Shown: piece by piece, positions 42,642 through 51,186 of the stretch
Position numbering within the stretch: position 1 is the first letter of the stretch
Layout of the letters: each line of letters begins with the position of its first letter
Source: Bacteroidota bacterium
GTDB lineage: Bacteria; Bacteroidota; Bacteroidia; Palsa-965
NCBI GenBank assembly: GCA_003151415.1
Contig: PLXK01000145.1
Span: 40,825 to 92,295, forward strand
Direction: 5' to 3'
DNA length: 51,471 nucleotides
Notes under the pieces: generated by a model
What the model was told of the DNA's origin: nothing
The model's database searches: none
The model's input: only the letters and a program-made list of their open reading frames with translations
Position numbers and translations under genes: made by a program

Positions 42642-43505
42642 TTATTTTCCTTTCTTCGCCTCGGCAATGAGTTTCTCATTGAGCTTCACATAATCATCAT
42701 TTTTGGCATCCCTGGCAAGCGTGATGGATTGTTCTGCAGAGGCAATGGCTCCTTTGAAATCCTTTTGTTTCATCTGGATTTTTGCTTTCAAATGCACAAC
42801 GTAAAACGCTTTGGGGCTTTGTTCAATGGCTTTGTTTGCCCATTCAAGCGCCTTGGCCAGGTCCTTGTCTGTCTCGTAGTAGTAAGAAGCGGCCTGGAAA
42901 TAAGGACGTTTGTCATCGGGCGACATGGCCGTTTCAATGTTCTTCATCACTTTGGTGTCGATATCGGTGGTCACATTGATGGCTGCGCGTGTTTTGTCCC
43001 AGCACAGTTCGATGTTGGCTGTCGATGGTGTGATATCTGCGATGTTCATAGTAAATGATTCCACTTTATTGGCAAGGGTGCTTGGCTTCACTGTGAAACG
43101 AAGTACTTCATTTTCGGGTTTGTAATCGGCAACGTTACCGCCCAGGGTCAAATCTTTGTAAAGCATGACCGTCCAGCTTTCTTTGTCCGGCATGGTGTAA
43201 AGGCCGTAGGTGCCTGCCGCAACGGCTTTCCCTTCGAGTTTCACATCATCCGAAAAGGTGATTTTTGTCGTTGAGTTAGCGCCTGTGCGCCAGATTTTTC
43301 CGAAAGGCACAACATCACCAAAAATAACACGACCCTTGACTCCGGGGCGGGAATATTCAATGGTGATATCACCCAGACCGAAATTTTGTTTCAGTGTTTG
43401 TGTAGGACTTGGTGCCGGAACTTTGAGCTGCTGGGCACCGGCGTTGACGCAAAGAAGACTGAGTGCAACAACGGATGCAAGCAGTGTGTGTTTGATATTT
43501 TTCAT
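42642..43505 (-). CDS. Exported DUF2911 protein with TPR tail, second copy
   Basis: A 287-residue exported protein with signal peptide MKNIKHTLLASVVALSLLCVNAGAQ. The DUF2911 domain (about 40-180) has LGDITIEYSRPGVKGR, GKIWRTGANSTTKITFS and VAAGTYGLYTMPD. The C-terminal part has TPR-like helices (LAKALEWANKAIEQSPKAFY, then FKGAIASAEQSITLARDA). It shares the YxRPGVKGR and WR(A/T)GAN motifs with the larger paralogue at 34484-35596, showing descent from a common gene. A -7 element lies 34 bases upstream. Function of the domain is unknown. Confidence 0.9.
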   Translation of the reverse strand: MKNIKHTLLASVVALSLLCVNAGAQQLKVPAPSPTQTLKQNFGLGDITIEYSRPGVKGRVIFGDVVPFGKIWRTGANSTTKITFSDDVKLEGKAVAAGTYGLYTMPDKESWTVMLYKDLTLGGNVADYKPENEVLRFTVKPSTLANKVESFTMNIADITPSTANIELCWDKTRAAINVTTDIDTKVMKNIETAMSPDDKRPYFQAASYYYETDKDLAKALEWANKAIEQSPKAFYVVHLKAKIQMKQKDFKGAIASAEQSITLARDAKNDDYVKLNEKLIAEAKKGK

Positions 43506-43538
43506 TTTAGGTTGTTTTAGTGTTTAAATTGACAGGGG

Positions 43539-43546
43539 CAAAACTA
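43539..43546 (-). promoter_or_regulatory. Putative -7 element of the second DUF2911 gene
   Basis: On the minus strand TAgtTTTG matches the consensus, 34 bases from the ATG at 43505. No TTG at -33. Confidence 0.45.
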
Positions 43547-43632
43547 CGTATTTTTAAAGGATATCGGAATATCCTGTCGTGTTCCTGAATATAAAGGAAA
43601 TGAGGAGAGAAGAAATCTTTGGAAAATAAAAA

Positions 43633-44628
43633 TCAGCGTCCCTTCCGCTTCGGCCTGCCATTGGATGATTTCCGGGAAGGGGCATTCGAAAAGACCTTGG
43701 ATTTGCCGTTGCGTCCTCCTTTGGCCTTGCCGCCAGGCCCGCCGCGCCCCCTTTCCGGGCCGCGACCCTTCTCCGGACGGCGTCCCTTGCCCGGTTTCTT
43801 AAAGGCCGTTTTCTTTGGCCGCTCTTGCTCTTTGCCCCCGGGCTTGTCGAATGTTTTGCGGTTTGATTTATCGGAAGACTTGTTTTTTTCAGGTCGTTCG
43901 TTTGTCCCCGAAGAACTATCGGTGAGTTCAGTAATGATGTCCACTTCCGTTTTGGTCAGCTCGCGCCAGTCGCCAAGAGGGATTCCTTTCAGTCCGATGT
44001 TCATGATGCGGATACGTTCCAGTTTCACCACATCATAATGGAAGTGCTCACACATGCGCCGGATTTGCCGGTTAAGACCCTGGATGAGAATGATGCGGAA
44101 AACAAATGCAGATTCCTGGCGGACAAAACATTTTTTTGTCATCTCGCCCAGGATGGGTACGCCATTGCTCATGGCCTCTATAAAACCATCGGTAATGGGT
44201 TTGTTGACGGTAACCAGGTATTCTTTTTCGTGGCTGTTTCCGGCACGCAGAATCTTGTTAACGATGTCGCCGTTGCTGGTCAGGAAGATGAGCCCCTGGG
44301 AGTCCTTGTCCAGTCGCCCGATTGGGAAAATCCGTTGTCCGTAACGGATATAGTCAATGATATTGTCCCTTGTTCCCGATTCGGTGGTGCAGACGATTCC
44401 AGGTGGTTTGTTAAAAGCGATATAAATAGCTTCTTCTTTCTTTTTGGGTTCAATGGCCAGGCCTTTAACAACAACACGATCGTTGGGCAACACCTTGCGG
44501 CCGACTTTGGCCCTGGAGCCATTGATGAAAACAAGCCCCTCTTCAATAAAGCGGTCGGCTTCCCGGCGCGAGCACATGCCGCTTTCGCTGATGTATTTGT
44601 TGAGACGTACGGCGTTGGTGTCCTCCAT
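43633..44628 (-). CDS. rluF: RluF-type 23S rRNA pseudouridine synthase with long basic tail
   Basis: Isomerises a specific uridine in 23S rRNA (position 2604 in the E. coli RluF family). S4 RNA-binding domain at 5-65 ([31 protein letters not shown]), then the RsuA/RluB/E/F catalytic domain with [14 protein letters not shown], the active Asp in [14 protein letters not shown] and [25 protein letters not shown]. After about residue 240 a 90-residue tail rich in Lys, Arg, Gly and Pro follows (repeated [13 protein letters not shown]-like blocks), absent from E. coli RluF but common in Bacteroidota members. The tail may add nonspecific RNA affinity. Assignment to RluF rather than RluB/E rests on the QIRRMCEHF and motif spacing. 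Confidence 0.88.
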   Translation of the reverse strand: MEDTNAVRLNKYISESGMCSRREADRFIEEGLVFINGSRAKVGRKVLPNDRVVVKGLAIEPKKKEEAIYIAFNKPPGIVCTTESGTRDNIIDYIRYGQRIFPIGRLDKDSQGLIFLTSNGDIVNKILRAGNSHEKEYLVTVNKPITDGFIEAMSNGVPILGEMTKKCFVRQESAFVFRIILIQGLNRQIRRMCEHFHYDVVKLERIRIMNIGLKGIPLGDWRELTKTEVDIITELTDSSSGTNERPEKNKSSDKSNRKTFDKPGGKEQERPKKTAFKKPGKGRRPEKGRGPERGRGGPGGKAKGGRNGKSKVFSNAPSRKSSNGRPKRKGR

Positions 44629-44704
44629 GTGGGGTTCGGGTGTTTTCGGGATAAAATTACGAAAACTGAGACATATGGCCCTGACCTTTCAGGCGGGTGC
44701 AAAT

Positions 44705-44745
44705 ATTTTTAAAAAAAGAGGCTCCTATTGAGAGGAACCTCTTTT
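44705..44745 (-). terminator. Intrinsic terminator after barrel paralogue 1
   Basis: Minus strand AAAAGAGGTTCCT pairs with AGGAGCCTCTTTT (one mismatch) and is followed by a run of seven T (complement of 44711-44717). It lies 33 bases past the stop at 44778. Confidence 0.82.
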
Positions 44746-44777
44746 CTGTACCGCAATTTTGATTCGGTAAACAGGCC

Positions 44778-45377
44778 TTATTTTTTGCCAATGTTAAAAC
44801 CGAGTTCTAAAATCAGTTCATTGGGTACGTTGTAGGTTATGTTGGAAGAGCTGGAGGACGGATTCACCAGACCCTGATAATCCAGGCCAATTAAGAAACG
44901 GCCAAGTTCAACATTGGCACCTACACGATATCCATATCCGACAGGCTGGATTTTGAGCGTGTTGTTTGCATCGGTGTTTGACTGAAACAACCAGTTGCAT
45001 ACGGGTCCGGCTTCAATGTTCAGGATACGCAGAAAGTGAACGCCAAATAAAACCGGCACTTCGAATTTTCCGACATTGAAATTGGCTTGTTGTGTGCTGC
45101 CGTCGCTGTTGTAGAAATTCAATTGTCCGCTTTGATAGGAAAGCAGGGCCATGGGTTTAATGTAAAAAGGCCCGAAGTGAAATCTGGCAAACAAGCCGCC
45201 TTCGAAACCCAGAATATTTGTTCCGTCGGCCGTGGTGGCGGTAGATCTGTTCATGTCCGACATTTTTACCGATGAAGTAGATATCCCGAGAATAAATCCT
45301 CCGTCTGTTTGTGCGTGAATCAACGGTATGCAAAAGAAAAGGCCTGCCGCAAGAAGTGAAATGACTTTTGTTTTCAT
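44778..45377 (-). CDS. Outer-membrane beta-barrel protein, paralogue 1 of 3
   Basis: A 199-residue exported barrel of the OMP_b-brl (PorT-like/porin-family) group. Signal peptide MKTKVISLLAAGLFFCIPLIHAQ, then eight or so strands (GGFILGISTSSVKM, GGLFARFHFGPFYIKPMALLSY, KFEVPVLFGVHFLRILNIEAGPV, YGYRVGANVELGRFLIGLDYQGL) and the ending LILELGFNIGKK. It shares FYIKPMxLxSYQSGQL and the IEAGPV segment with the next two genes, so the three arose by tandem duplication. A terminator follows. Role unknown; small barrels of this kind are common and often unassigned. Confidence 0.82.
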   Translation of the reverse strand: MKTKVISLLAAGLFFCIPLIHAQTDGGFILGISTSSVKMSDMNRSTATTADGTNILGFEGGLFARFHFGPFYIKPMALLSYQSGQLNFYNSDGSTQQANFNVGKFEVPVLFGVHFLRILNIEAGPVCNWLFQSNTDANNTLKIQPVGYGYRVGANVELGRFLIGLDYQGLVNPSSSSSNITYNVPNELILELGFNIGKK

Positions 45378-45818
45378 GGTTTTTGATTTTTGTTTTTGTG
45401 AAATGCGTGCAATCGCTTCAATGAATTTCTGTTCTTGTATCGGCAGCTTTTCAACGAATGCTACAGTGTGAAACTACAGGTTCTTTATGCTTCAAAAACG
45501 GTTTCGTATCCATTTATTTTTGTCACGACACATACTCCTCTTTCAACGATTGCGAAAGCCCGCTGAACGAATAATAGAATGAAGTTTTGAAGGTGGAGTG
45601 AACTGTTTTTTGACTGGAATCCCTTCAAGGGCCGGAAGAAGAGAAATGCAAAAGTGAAAACAATGCAGGCTGTGTTCGATAAAAAATCCTGTGATTTCGC
45701 CGCTTGTTTACAAAAGGAGGAGAAAGCAAAATGAATAAAAGATCTGAAACGAATCTATGTTGCTGACCGTCGATCAAGCTGTAAAAAAGGACTTTGAAAA
45801 GCGAATGCTCCGAAAGCC
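45378..45818. other. 441-base gap between barrel genes 1 and 2
   Basis: AT-rich upstream region of paralogue 1. No consensus -7/-33 pair, no ORF and no RNA gene that I can support; the short plus-strand frame at 45794-46066 is antisense to paralogue 2. Confidence 0.5.
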
Positions 45819-46424
45819 TTATTTCTTTTTGCCCAGATAAAAACCAATTTCAAAAATCAGCTCATTGGGCGTTTGAAATGTGGTGGTGGAAGAACCTGAT
45901 GAATTGTTATACAGTCCCTGATAGGCAAAGCCAAGTAAAATACGGCTCAGTTTCAGGTTGGCGCCAAGTCTGTATCCATATCCGGAAGGCTGTACGGCGA
46001 GGCCTGTGTTGCCCCCCGAACTTGTCTGAAACACAGAATTGTATACAGGTCCTGCTTCGATATTGAAGACACGGAAAAAATGGATTCCAAGTAAAACAGG
46101 GACCTCAAATTTTCCGGCGCTGAAGTTGGCATGTTCCACAGCCCCTGTCTTGTAATTGAAATCCAGCTGACCCGATTGGTAACTGATAAGTCCCATCGGT
46201 TTAATATAAAACGGGCCCAGGTGCAAACGTGCAAACAGACCTGCATTAAAGCCCAGGATGTTGTCTCCATTGGCTGTGTTGAGAACGGCGGTATTTATTT
46301 TTGACAAATTGACAGAGCCCGTGGTTACACCGGCTGCAATCCCTCCGTCAAATCTTTGTGCATGCAAGACAGACAAACTAAAAAATAAACCTGCAGCCAG
46401 ACTGGTAATCCGTTTTGTTTTCAT
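45819..46424 (-). CDS. Outer-membrane beta-barrel protein, paralogue 2 of 3
   Basis: A 201-residue exported barrel. Signal peptide MKTKRITSLAAGLFFSLSVLHAQ. Shares ILGFNAGLFARLHLGPFYIKP, SYQSGQLDF, KFEVPVLLGIHFFRVFNIEAGPV and the ending LIFEIGFYLGKKK with paralogue 1, to which it is clearly closer than to paralogue 3. Each copy keeps the same length within two residues. A 12-bp palindrome (AGAAGCGCTTCT, 46438-46449) sits just upstream of its start; neither sibling has it. Function unknown. Confidence 0.82.
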   Translation of the reverse strand: MKTKRITSLAAGLFFSLSVLHAQRFDGGIAAGVTTGSVNLSKINTAVLNTANGDNILGFNAGLFARLHLGPFYIKPMGLISYQSGQLDFNYKTGAVEHANFSAGKFEVPVLLGIHFFRVFNIEAGPVYNSVFQTSSGGNTGLAVQPSGYGYRLGANLKLSRILLGFAYQGLYNNSSGSSTTTFQTPNELIFEIGFYLGKKK

Positions 46425-46505
46425 TCTGTTGGTTTTTAGAAGCGCTTCTTTGCATTAAAAGAGACCCATGCAATTCGGGGGCAAATCAAAATGACCGCGT
46501 GAAAG

Positions 46506-46527
46506 TAAATAAAAACCCGAAATCGGG
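46506..46527 (-). terminator. Weak terminator candidate after barrel paralogue 3
   Basis: Minus strand CCCGA-TT-TCGGG followed by TTTTTATTT, 58 bases past the stop at 46585. The stem is short, so this is tentative. Confidence 0.3.
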
Positions 46528-46584
46528 ACAAGACTTTCCCCTCAATCCTTGTGATTTTTATCATGAGACTTATGTCCAATCCTA

Positions 46585-47190
46585 CTACTTCCGTCCGGCC
46601 AGATTGATGCCTATCTCCAGAAGAACTTCATCGGGCGCCCGGAGTGTGGTGTTTGAAAATCCGGTACCCTGATTAACCATGCCCTGATAGACAAAACCCC
46701 AGGAAAACAATCCATATTCGGCATGTATACCCGCCCGGTAACCCAAGCCGGTACGCTCCACATTCAGGTTGTTGTAGGCTGCCAGATCCGTGTGATACAA
46801 CCAGCTGCAGGCAGGACCTGCTTCAATGGAAAATATCCGGGGGAAATGGAAGCCGGCCAAAAGTGGAACCACCAGCCTGCCATAAGTAAAATTCGACTGA
46901 ATAAGGGCATCCTGCCGGGTTGTGAGATCCAGCGCACCCTGGTGATAATCCAGCATAGCCATTGGTTTTATGTAAAATGAACCGATATGAATGCGGGCAA
47001 ATCCTCCACCTTCATAACCCATTACCGTATTGCCTGTTGCCCTGTTCACAAAAGGAGTATTTATTCCGTTCAATCTTACAGACCCTGTAGAGATACCTCC
47101 AACGATGCCTCCGTCAAGCACCTGCGCTTTTGCAAGCGGTGTGCAGAAAAGCAAAGCGCCTGCGAGGAGACTGATCAGTTTTGCTTTCAT
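46585..47190 (-). CDS. Outer-membrane beta-barrel protein, paralogue 3 of 3
   Basis: A 201-residue exported barrel with signal peptide MKAKLISLLAGALLFCTPLAKAQ. Same order of strands as the other two: GGIVGGISTGSVRLNGINTPF, GGGFARIHIGSFYIKPMAMLDY, RLVVPLLAGFHFPRIFSIEAGP and the ending VLLEIGINLAGRK. It is the most divergent of the three and lacks the K/R-rich GKK ending. It is the upstream member of the tandem triplet, so it may be the oldest copy. Function unknown. Confidence 0.82.
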   Translation of the reverse strand: MKAKLISLLAGALLFCTPLAKAQVLDGGIVGGISTGSVRLNGINTPFVNRATGNTVMGYEGGGFARIHIGSFYIKPMAMLDYHQGALDLTTRQDALIQSNFTYGRLVVPLLAGFHFPRIFSIEAGPACSWLYHTDLAAYNNLNVERTGLGYRAGIHAEYGLFSWGFVYQGMVNQGTGFSNTTLRAPDEVLLEIGINLAGRK

Positions 47191-47486
47191 GACTTTTCGT
47201 TTTATTTGTTTTAACCGTTTAACGCTTAATAATCCGCGAAAAGTATGCCAAAACGCGTCGTTTCCGCAACAATTCAGGAGAAAGAATTTGTCTCTTGCAG
47301 TCCGGTTTTGCCCGGTATGGTCCCAAATCTGTCTTTTTCAGCGATAATTAAGCCGTGCTTGCCGAATATGCAGGAGGGCAGCGCTTGCCATGTCTACCTT
47401 TCCAATAAATCATCCTGTTACCTGATATTTGTCATTTCCGGAGGAGGTTTTTCGTCATTAGTTTACATAATCTAAAAACGCAAGCC

Positions 47487-48383
47487 ATGAAAGTATTCAA
47501 CATTAAAAATATTCTGGTACCCATTGACTTCTCTCTGACCTCCTTAAAGGCGCTTGAGCAGGCTATATGCATGGCAAAAAAGAACCAGGCCGAAATAACG
47601 CTTTTGCACGTGGCCGATTATTTCATGCCGCATTCCAGTGTATATTATTTTGCCATTCCCCGAAGTGCGGAATATGAAGAAGCCATACAAAAAGAATGCG
47701 AAGATCAGCTCAGCAGACTGGCCGAGAAAATGGCCCTTCGCGACTCGGTCACCATCCATGCAGTTACCGTGACAGGCAAGATCAAAGAACAGATCCTGGC
47801 CATGACAGAAAAAATAAAAGCAGACATTATCATCATGGGTACCCATGGGGTTTCCGGGGTAAGGGAATTTCTAACCGGTAGCAATGCAATCCGGGTCATC
47901 AGCGAAGCGCCCTGCCCGGTATTGTCGGTTCAGCAAAGCAGCAAACCCGGGTTTAAGAAGATCCTGGTACCCTTCCGCAATATTCCGCATTCGCGGGAAA
48001 AAGTGGATTACGCCATTGAAATGGCTGAAATGTACGGCGCCTCGGTGTATGTTCTGGGCATTGATGCAGAACAGAGCGAAGAGACATTCAATAAATTGAC
48101 CCTACAGGCCGATCAGATAAAAAAAATTGTCGAAGGCCATCACCTGAGTTGCGAAACAAAAGTCGTTGGGGGCGCTTTCCTTTCCGAGGAAATCCTGAAC
48201 TACGCAAAAGACATTCAGGCCGATGTTGTATTGGTGATGTCTGACCTGGACAAAATGAGCCTTTCGGATTTTATCATGGGTCCGTTTGCGCAGCAGGTGG
48301 TGAACCATTCTCATATTCCGGTCTTAAGTATTCATCCAACCTTCAATAACAAGACGGTAAATCTGGGTGGGTTTGGCTGGTAG
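47487..48383 (+). CDS. Tandem universal stress protein (two Usp domains)
   Basis: A 298-residue cytosolic protein of two fused Usp domains. Domain 1 (about 7-150): ILVPIDFSLTSLKALEQAI and the nucleotide loop IIMGTHGVSGVREFLTGSNAIRVI, matching the G-2x-G-9x-G(S/T) ATP motif. Domain 2 (about 157-285): KILVPFRNIPHSREKVDYAIEMA and ADVVLVMSDLDKMSLSDFIMGP, where the loop is degenerate, so probably only the first domain binds nucleotide. Such tandem Usp proteins are common stress-response proteins in Bacteroidota. A permease gene follows 58 bases downstream on the same strand. Confidence 0.92.
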   Translation: MKVFNIKNILVPIDFSLTSLKALEQAICMAKKNQAEITLLHVADYFMPHSSVYYFAIPRSAEYEEAIQKECEDQLSRLAEKMALRDSVTIHAVTVTGKIKEQILAMTEKIKADIIIMGTHGVSGVREFLTGSNAIRVISEAPCPVLSVQQSSKPGFKKILVPFRNIPHSREKVDYAIEMAEMYGASVYVLGIDAEQSEETFNKLTLQADQIKKIVEGHHLSCETKVVGGAFLSEEILNYAKDIQADVVLVMSDLDKMSLSDFIMGPFAQQVVNHSHIPVLSIHPTFNNKTVNLGGFGW

Positions 48384-48441
48384 GGGAATGGGAGTGTAAT
48401 TCGGGACCCGGGAAAAAATTTCAGCATCAAGAAACGGAAGC

Positions 48442-49521
48442 ATGTCACTGTATAACCCCGCGCAAAGAAAGAATATATTTTTTGCCCTCATACTGATTCT
48501 GGGGGTCTTCTTACTGTATTCTTTAAAAGGCATTTTTACGGCTATCCTTGGTGCAATTGTTTTATATACGCTGTTCAAGCCTGTGTTCATCTGGTTCACC
48601 GAGCGCCGCCATATCCGGCGGTCCTTCAGCAGCCTTTTTGTCATTCTGATTTCATTTCTGATCATCATCCTGCCGCTCATGTTGCTGGGCTATATGCTGA
48701 TCAGTAAAATCCTTCTTTTTCAAAAAGACCCTGCCGCAGTAACAGCTATTGTGGAAAGGATAAACACCTATGCAGGGTCGAATTTTGACAAACCCGCCCT
48801 TGTCCAGAACGGACTCGAAAACCTTTCTGAATGGGCCCTGGGCTCTTTTACTTCTGTCGTTAACGGGGTCTTTCAAACCTTCATCACAATCACTGTACTT
48901 TATTTTCTGTTGTACTTTATGCTCGTTTCCCACGAAGAGTTTGAGCGAACGCTCCTGAAATACCTCCCATTTCCGGAAGAGTCCAGCCTGCGCTTTGGCA
49001 CCGAATTGAAAAACATCACCTATTCGAATATACTTGGACAGGGCCTTATTGCCATCAGCCAGGGAATCATTGTGGGTATCGGTTTTTTGATTTTTGGAAT
49101 CCCCGATGCCATGTTCTGGGGTATTGTTTCTGTTTTTGTGTGTCTTCTCCCTGTTGTGGGGGCGCCCATCATTTTTATTCCGGCGGGAATTATTGAACTG
49201 GCTTATGGACATACCTGGCCGGGTATTGGAATTATGATCTGGGGTGCTGCCCTGGTTATCGTTGTCGATAATTTTCTGCGTTTCTTTATTTCCAAAAGAA
49301 TTGCCAATACGCATCCGCTGATTACCATTATCGGGGTGGTGATCGGGGTTCCCATTTTTGGCTTGCTTGGTTTGGTTATCGGCCCTTTGCTTTTATCTTA
49401 TTTTATCCTGCTGGTGATGATGTATGAAACACGTTATGTGCATCAGCACACATCGCGCAAACCTGTCGTGGATAAAGACAGTCATCTCAATAAGCCTTCG
49501 AACGATCCGTTTTTGAAATGA
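48442..49521 (+). CDS. AI-2E/PerM-family permease
   Basis: A 359-residue inner-membrane protein of the autoinducer-2 exporter (PerM, formerly UPF0118) family. Two opening helices (IFFALILILGVFLLYSLKGIFTAILG) are followed by a short TE(R)RHIRRSFSS linker, then a helix pair (SSLFVILISFLIIILPLMLLG), a soluble segment (about 85-140) and further helices containing QGLIAISQGIIVGIGFLIFGIPDAMFWGIVSVFVCLLPVVGAPIIFIPAGI, a well conserved family stretch. Members are reported as transporters of signals, Na+ or small metabolites, with no agreed substrate. Ends with a hydrophilic tail. Confidence 0.9.
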   Translation: MSLYNPAQRKNIFFALILILGVFLLYSLKGIFTAILGAIVLYTLFKPVFIWFTERRHIRRSFSSLFVILISFLIIILPLMLLGYMLISKILLFQKDPAAVTAIVERINTYAGSNFDKPALVQNGLENLSEWALGSFTSVVNGVFQTFITITVLYFLLYFMLVSHEEFERTLLKYLPFPEESSLRFGTELKNITYSNILGQGLIAISQGIIVGIGFLIFGIPDAMFWGIVSVFVCLLPVVGAPIIFIPAGIIELAYGHTWPGIGIMIWGAALVIVVDNFLRFFISKRIANTHPLITIIGVVIGVPIFGLLGLVIGPLLLSYFILLVMMYETRYVHQHTSRKPVVDKDSHLNKPSNDPFLK

Positions 49522-49685
49522 AAATGCAGGCTCCGGACGAAAAAACGCCCGTTGGGCTTTCCCTCTCAGATAAAAGCGGGAATTTATTTTCAAATGGAAA
49601 GCCCTGAATGCCGGCCGGAAAATCTTACCTTAGACCTTATTCTTGCTCCTGATTCGAATTGTTTGGAAACCGTCGGCGTTCAATT

Positions 49686-51089
49686 ATGCTAAATATCCGG
49701 AACCGCATTTTTTTCCTGTTGGGTAAAATCAATCCCTGGAAATTTTTCTTCATCTGCAGTTTCTTCTTTATTGCCAACCAGCACTACGACTATATCGCCT
49801 GGAAGACGCTTGGCAACACCCCTTTTAATAATGATGCGGCCACGTATTATGCTTACCTGCCTGCGCAATTTATTCATCACGATCTTTCTTTTCATTTTCC
49901 GAACAATTACAAGCTGATAACGGCCCCCAACGGAAATCTTGTACCGGGTTATACTCTGGGAGTCGCTCTCATGGAAGCGCCTTTCTTTTTTATCGGACAC
50001 GCTGTTGCACTGCTTTTTCATTATCAGGCCGACGGATATTCGGCGCCTTACATCTGGTCAGTCTATTTTGGGACGTTGCTGTATGTCTTTCTCGGGCTCT
50101 GGTTTCTTTACCGCATGCTCATTTTGATGTTCAGGCCGGTTATTGCCGTTGGGGCACTTTTTGGCGTGTTCTATGCCAGCAATCTGTTTTTCTACAGTGT
50201 TTGTCAGGGACAGATGTCGCATGCCTATTCTTTCCTGTGGTTCAGCATTTTTATGTATGCCATTTTCAGTCTGTATCTCCGGCGGTCGGCCCGCATGATT
50301 TATCTGGCAGCGCTTTCAGCTGGTTTTATTGCCCTGATCAGGCCTCCCGATGTTCTTGTGCTTGTCATTCCGCTGCTTGCAGGTTTTCCGGGTGTTCAGG
50401 GCTGGAAAGACTGGTGGATCTTTCTTTACAAAAAGAAAATGGCGGTTTTGGGGGCATTCGTTTTGTTCCTGCTTGTGATCGGTACGCAGCTTGTTTTTTG
50501 GAAAATACGTACCGGGTCTTTCTATGTCGATGTTTATCCCGACCAGCATTTCTTTTTTAAAGATCCCAAGATTTCCTATTTTCTGTTCAGCTACCGCAAG
50601 GGTTTGTTTCTGTACACCCCGGTTATGATTTTGGCATTTGCCGGTTTTGCGTTTCTTTTTTCCAAACACAGGTCTTTGTTCTGGCCCGTATGTCTATACA
50701 CGGGAGTCAGCATTTATGTATTGTCTTCGTGGTGGGATTGGAGTTATTCCGGAAGTTTTGGCGCCAGGGCCATGATTGAAAATTATGCGGTATTGATTAT
50801 TCCATTGGCCGCTTTTCTGGAAGGATTTGTGGCATGTTTCAAAGCAACCTGGAAGAAGATCGTGGCATATTCGCTTACAGCCATCCTGCTATATGCCATG
50901 GCCTGGTTGAATTTATCGATGTCTGTCAAATACAAGGACGCAATTATCCACTGGAGCGGAATGACCAAAGAAGCCTATTGGTATATGCTTAAAAAGGAAC
51001 ACTTTGATGAGAACGACCGGCTGATTATTCAAAAGATAATCAGGGAACAGGATCCGAAGAAGCAGATGCAGGGGTTTCGCGATGAGTAA
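49686..51089 (+). CDS. Polytopic membrane protein, GT-C-like
   Basis: A 467-residue protein (ATG at 49686; a TTG in frame 27 bases upstream is less likely) with about ten hydrophobic segments. The first outer loop holds FNNDAATYYAYLPAQFIHHDLSF, which resembles the early acidic loop of GT-C type glycosyltransferases (ArnT or GT39/GT83-like), and a later SSWWDWSYSGSFGARAMIENYA motif is typical of Bacteroidota hypothetical membrane proteins of this kind. The C-terminal 50 residues are hydrophilic. Probably a lipid-linked sugar transferase or a related integral membrane protein; substrate unknown. The intergenic stretch before it holds an inverted repeat but no clear terminator. Confidence 0.65.
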   Translation: MLNIRNRIFFLLGKINPWKFFFICSFFFIANQHYDYIAWKTLGNTPFNNDAATYYAYLPAQFIHHDLSFHFPNNYKLITAPNGNLVPGYTLGVALMEAPFFFIGHAVALLFHYQADGYSAPYIWSVYFGTLLYVFLGLWFLYRMLILMFRPVIAVGALFGVFYASNLFFYSVCQGQMSHAYSFLWFSIFMYAIFSLYLRRSARMIYLAALSAGFIALIRPPDVLVLVIPLLAGFPGVQGWKDWWIFLYKKKMAVLGAFVLFLLVIGTQLVFWKIRTGSFYVDVYPDQHFFFKDPKISYFLFSYRKGLFLYTPVMILAFAGFAFLFSKHRSLFWPVCLYTGVSIYVLSSWWDWSYSGSFGARAMIENYAVLIIPLAAFLEGFVACFKATWKKIVAYSLTAILLYAMAWLNLSMSVKYKDAIIHWSGMTKEAYWYMLKKEHFDENDRLIIQKIIREQDPKKQMQGFRDE

Positions 51090-51186
51090 ATGACGCCATA
51101 TAGTTAAAGTGCTCAGTCGGGTCATTTGTTAACTAGTATAAATTCCAATCTCTCTCTGGCAGAGTAAACCCAAAATTTTTATCGAC

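Noticed and set aside
49554-49604. GGGCTTTCC / GGAAAGCCC inverted repeat after the AI-2E gene
   Set aside because: Loop of 33 bases and no T-run, so not a convincing terminator.
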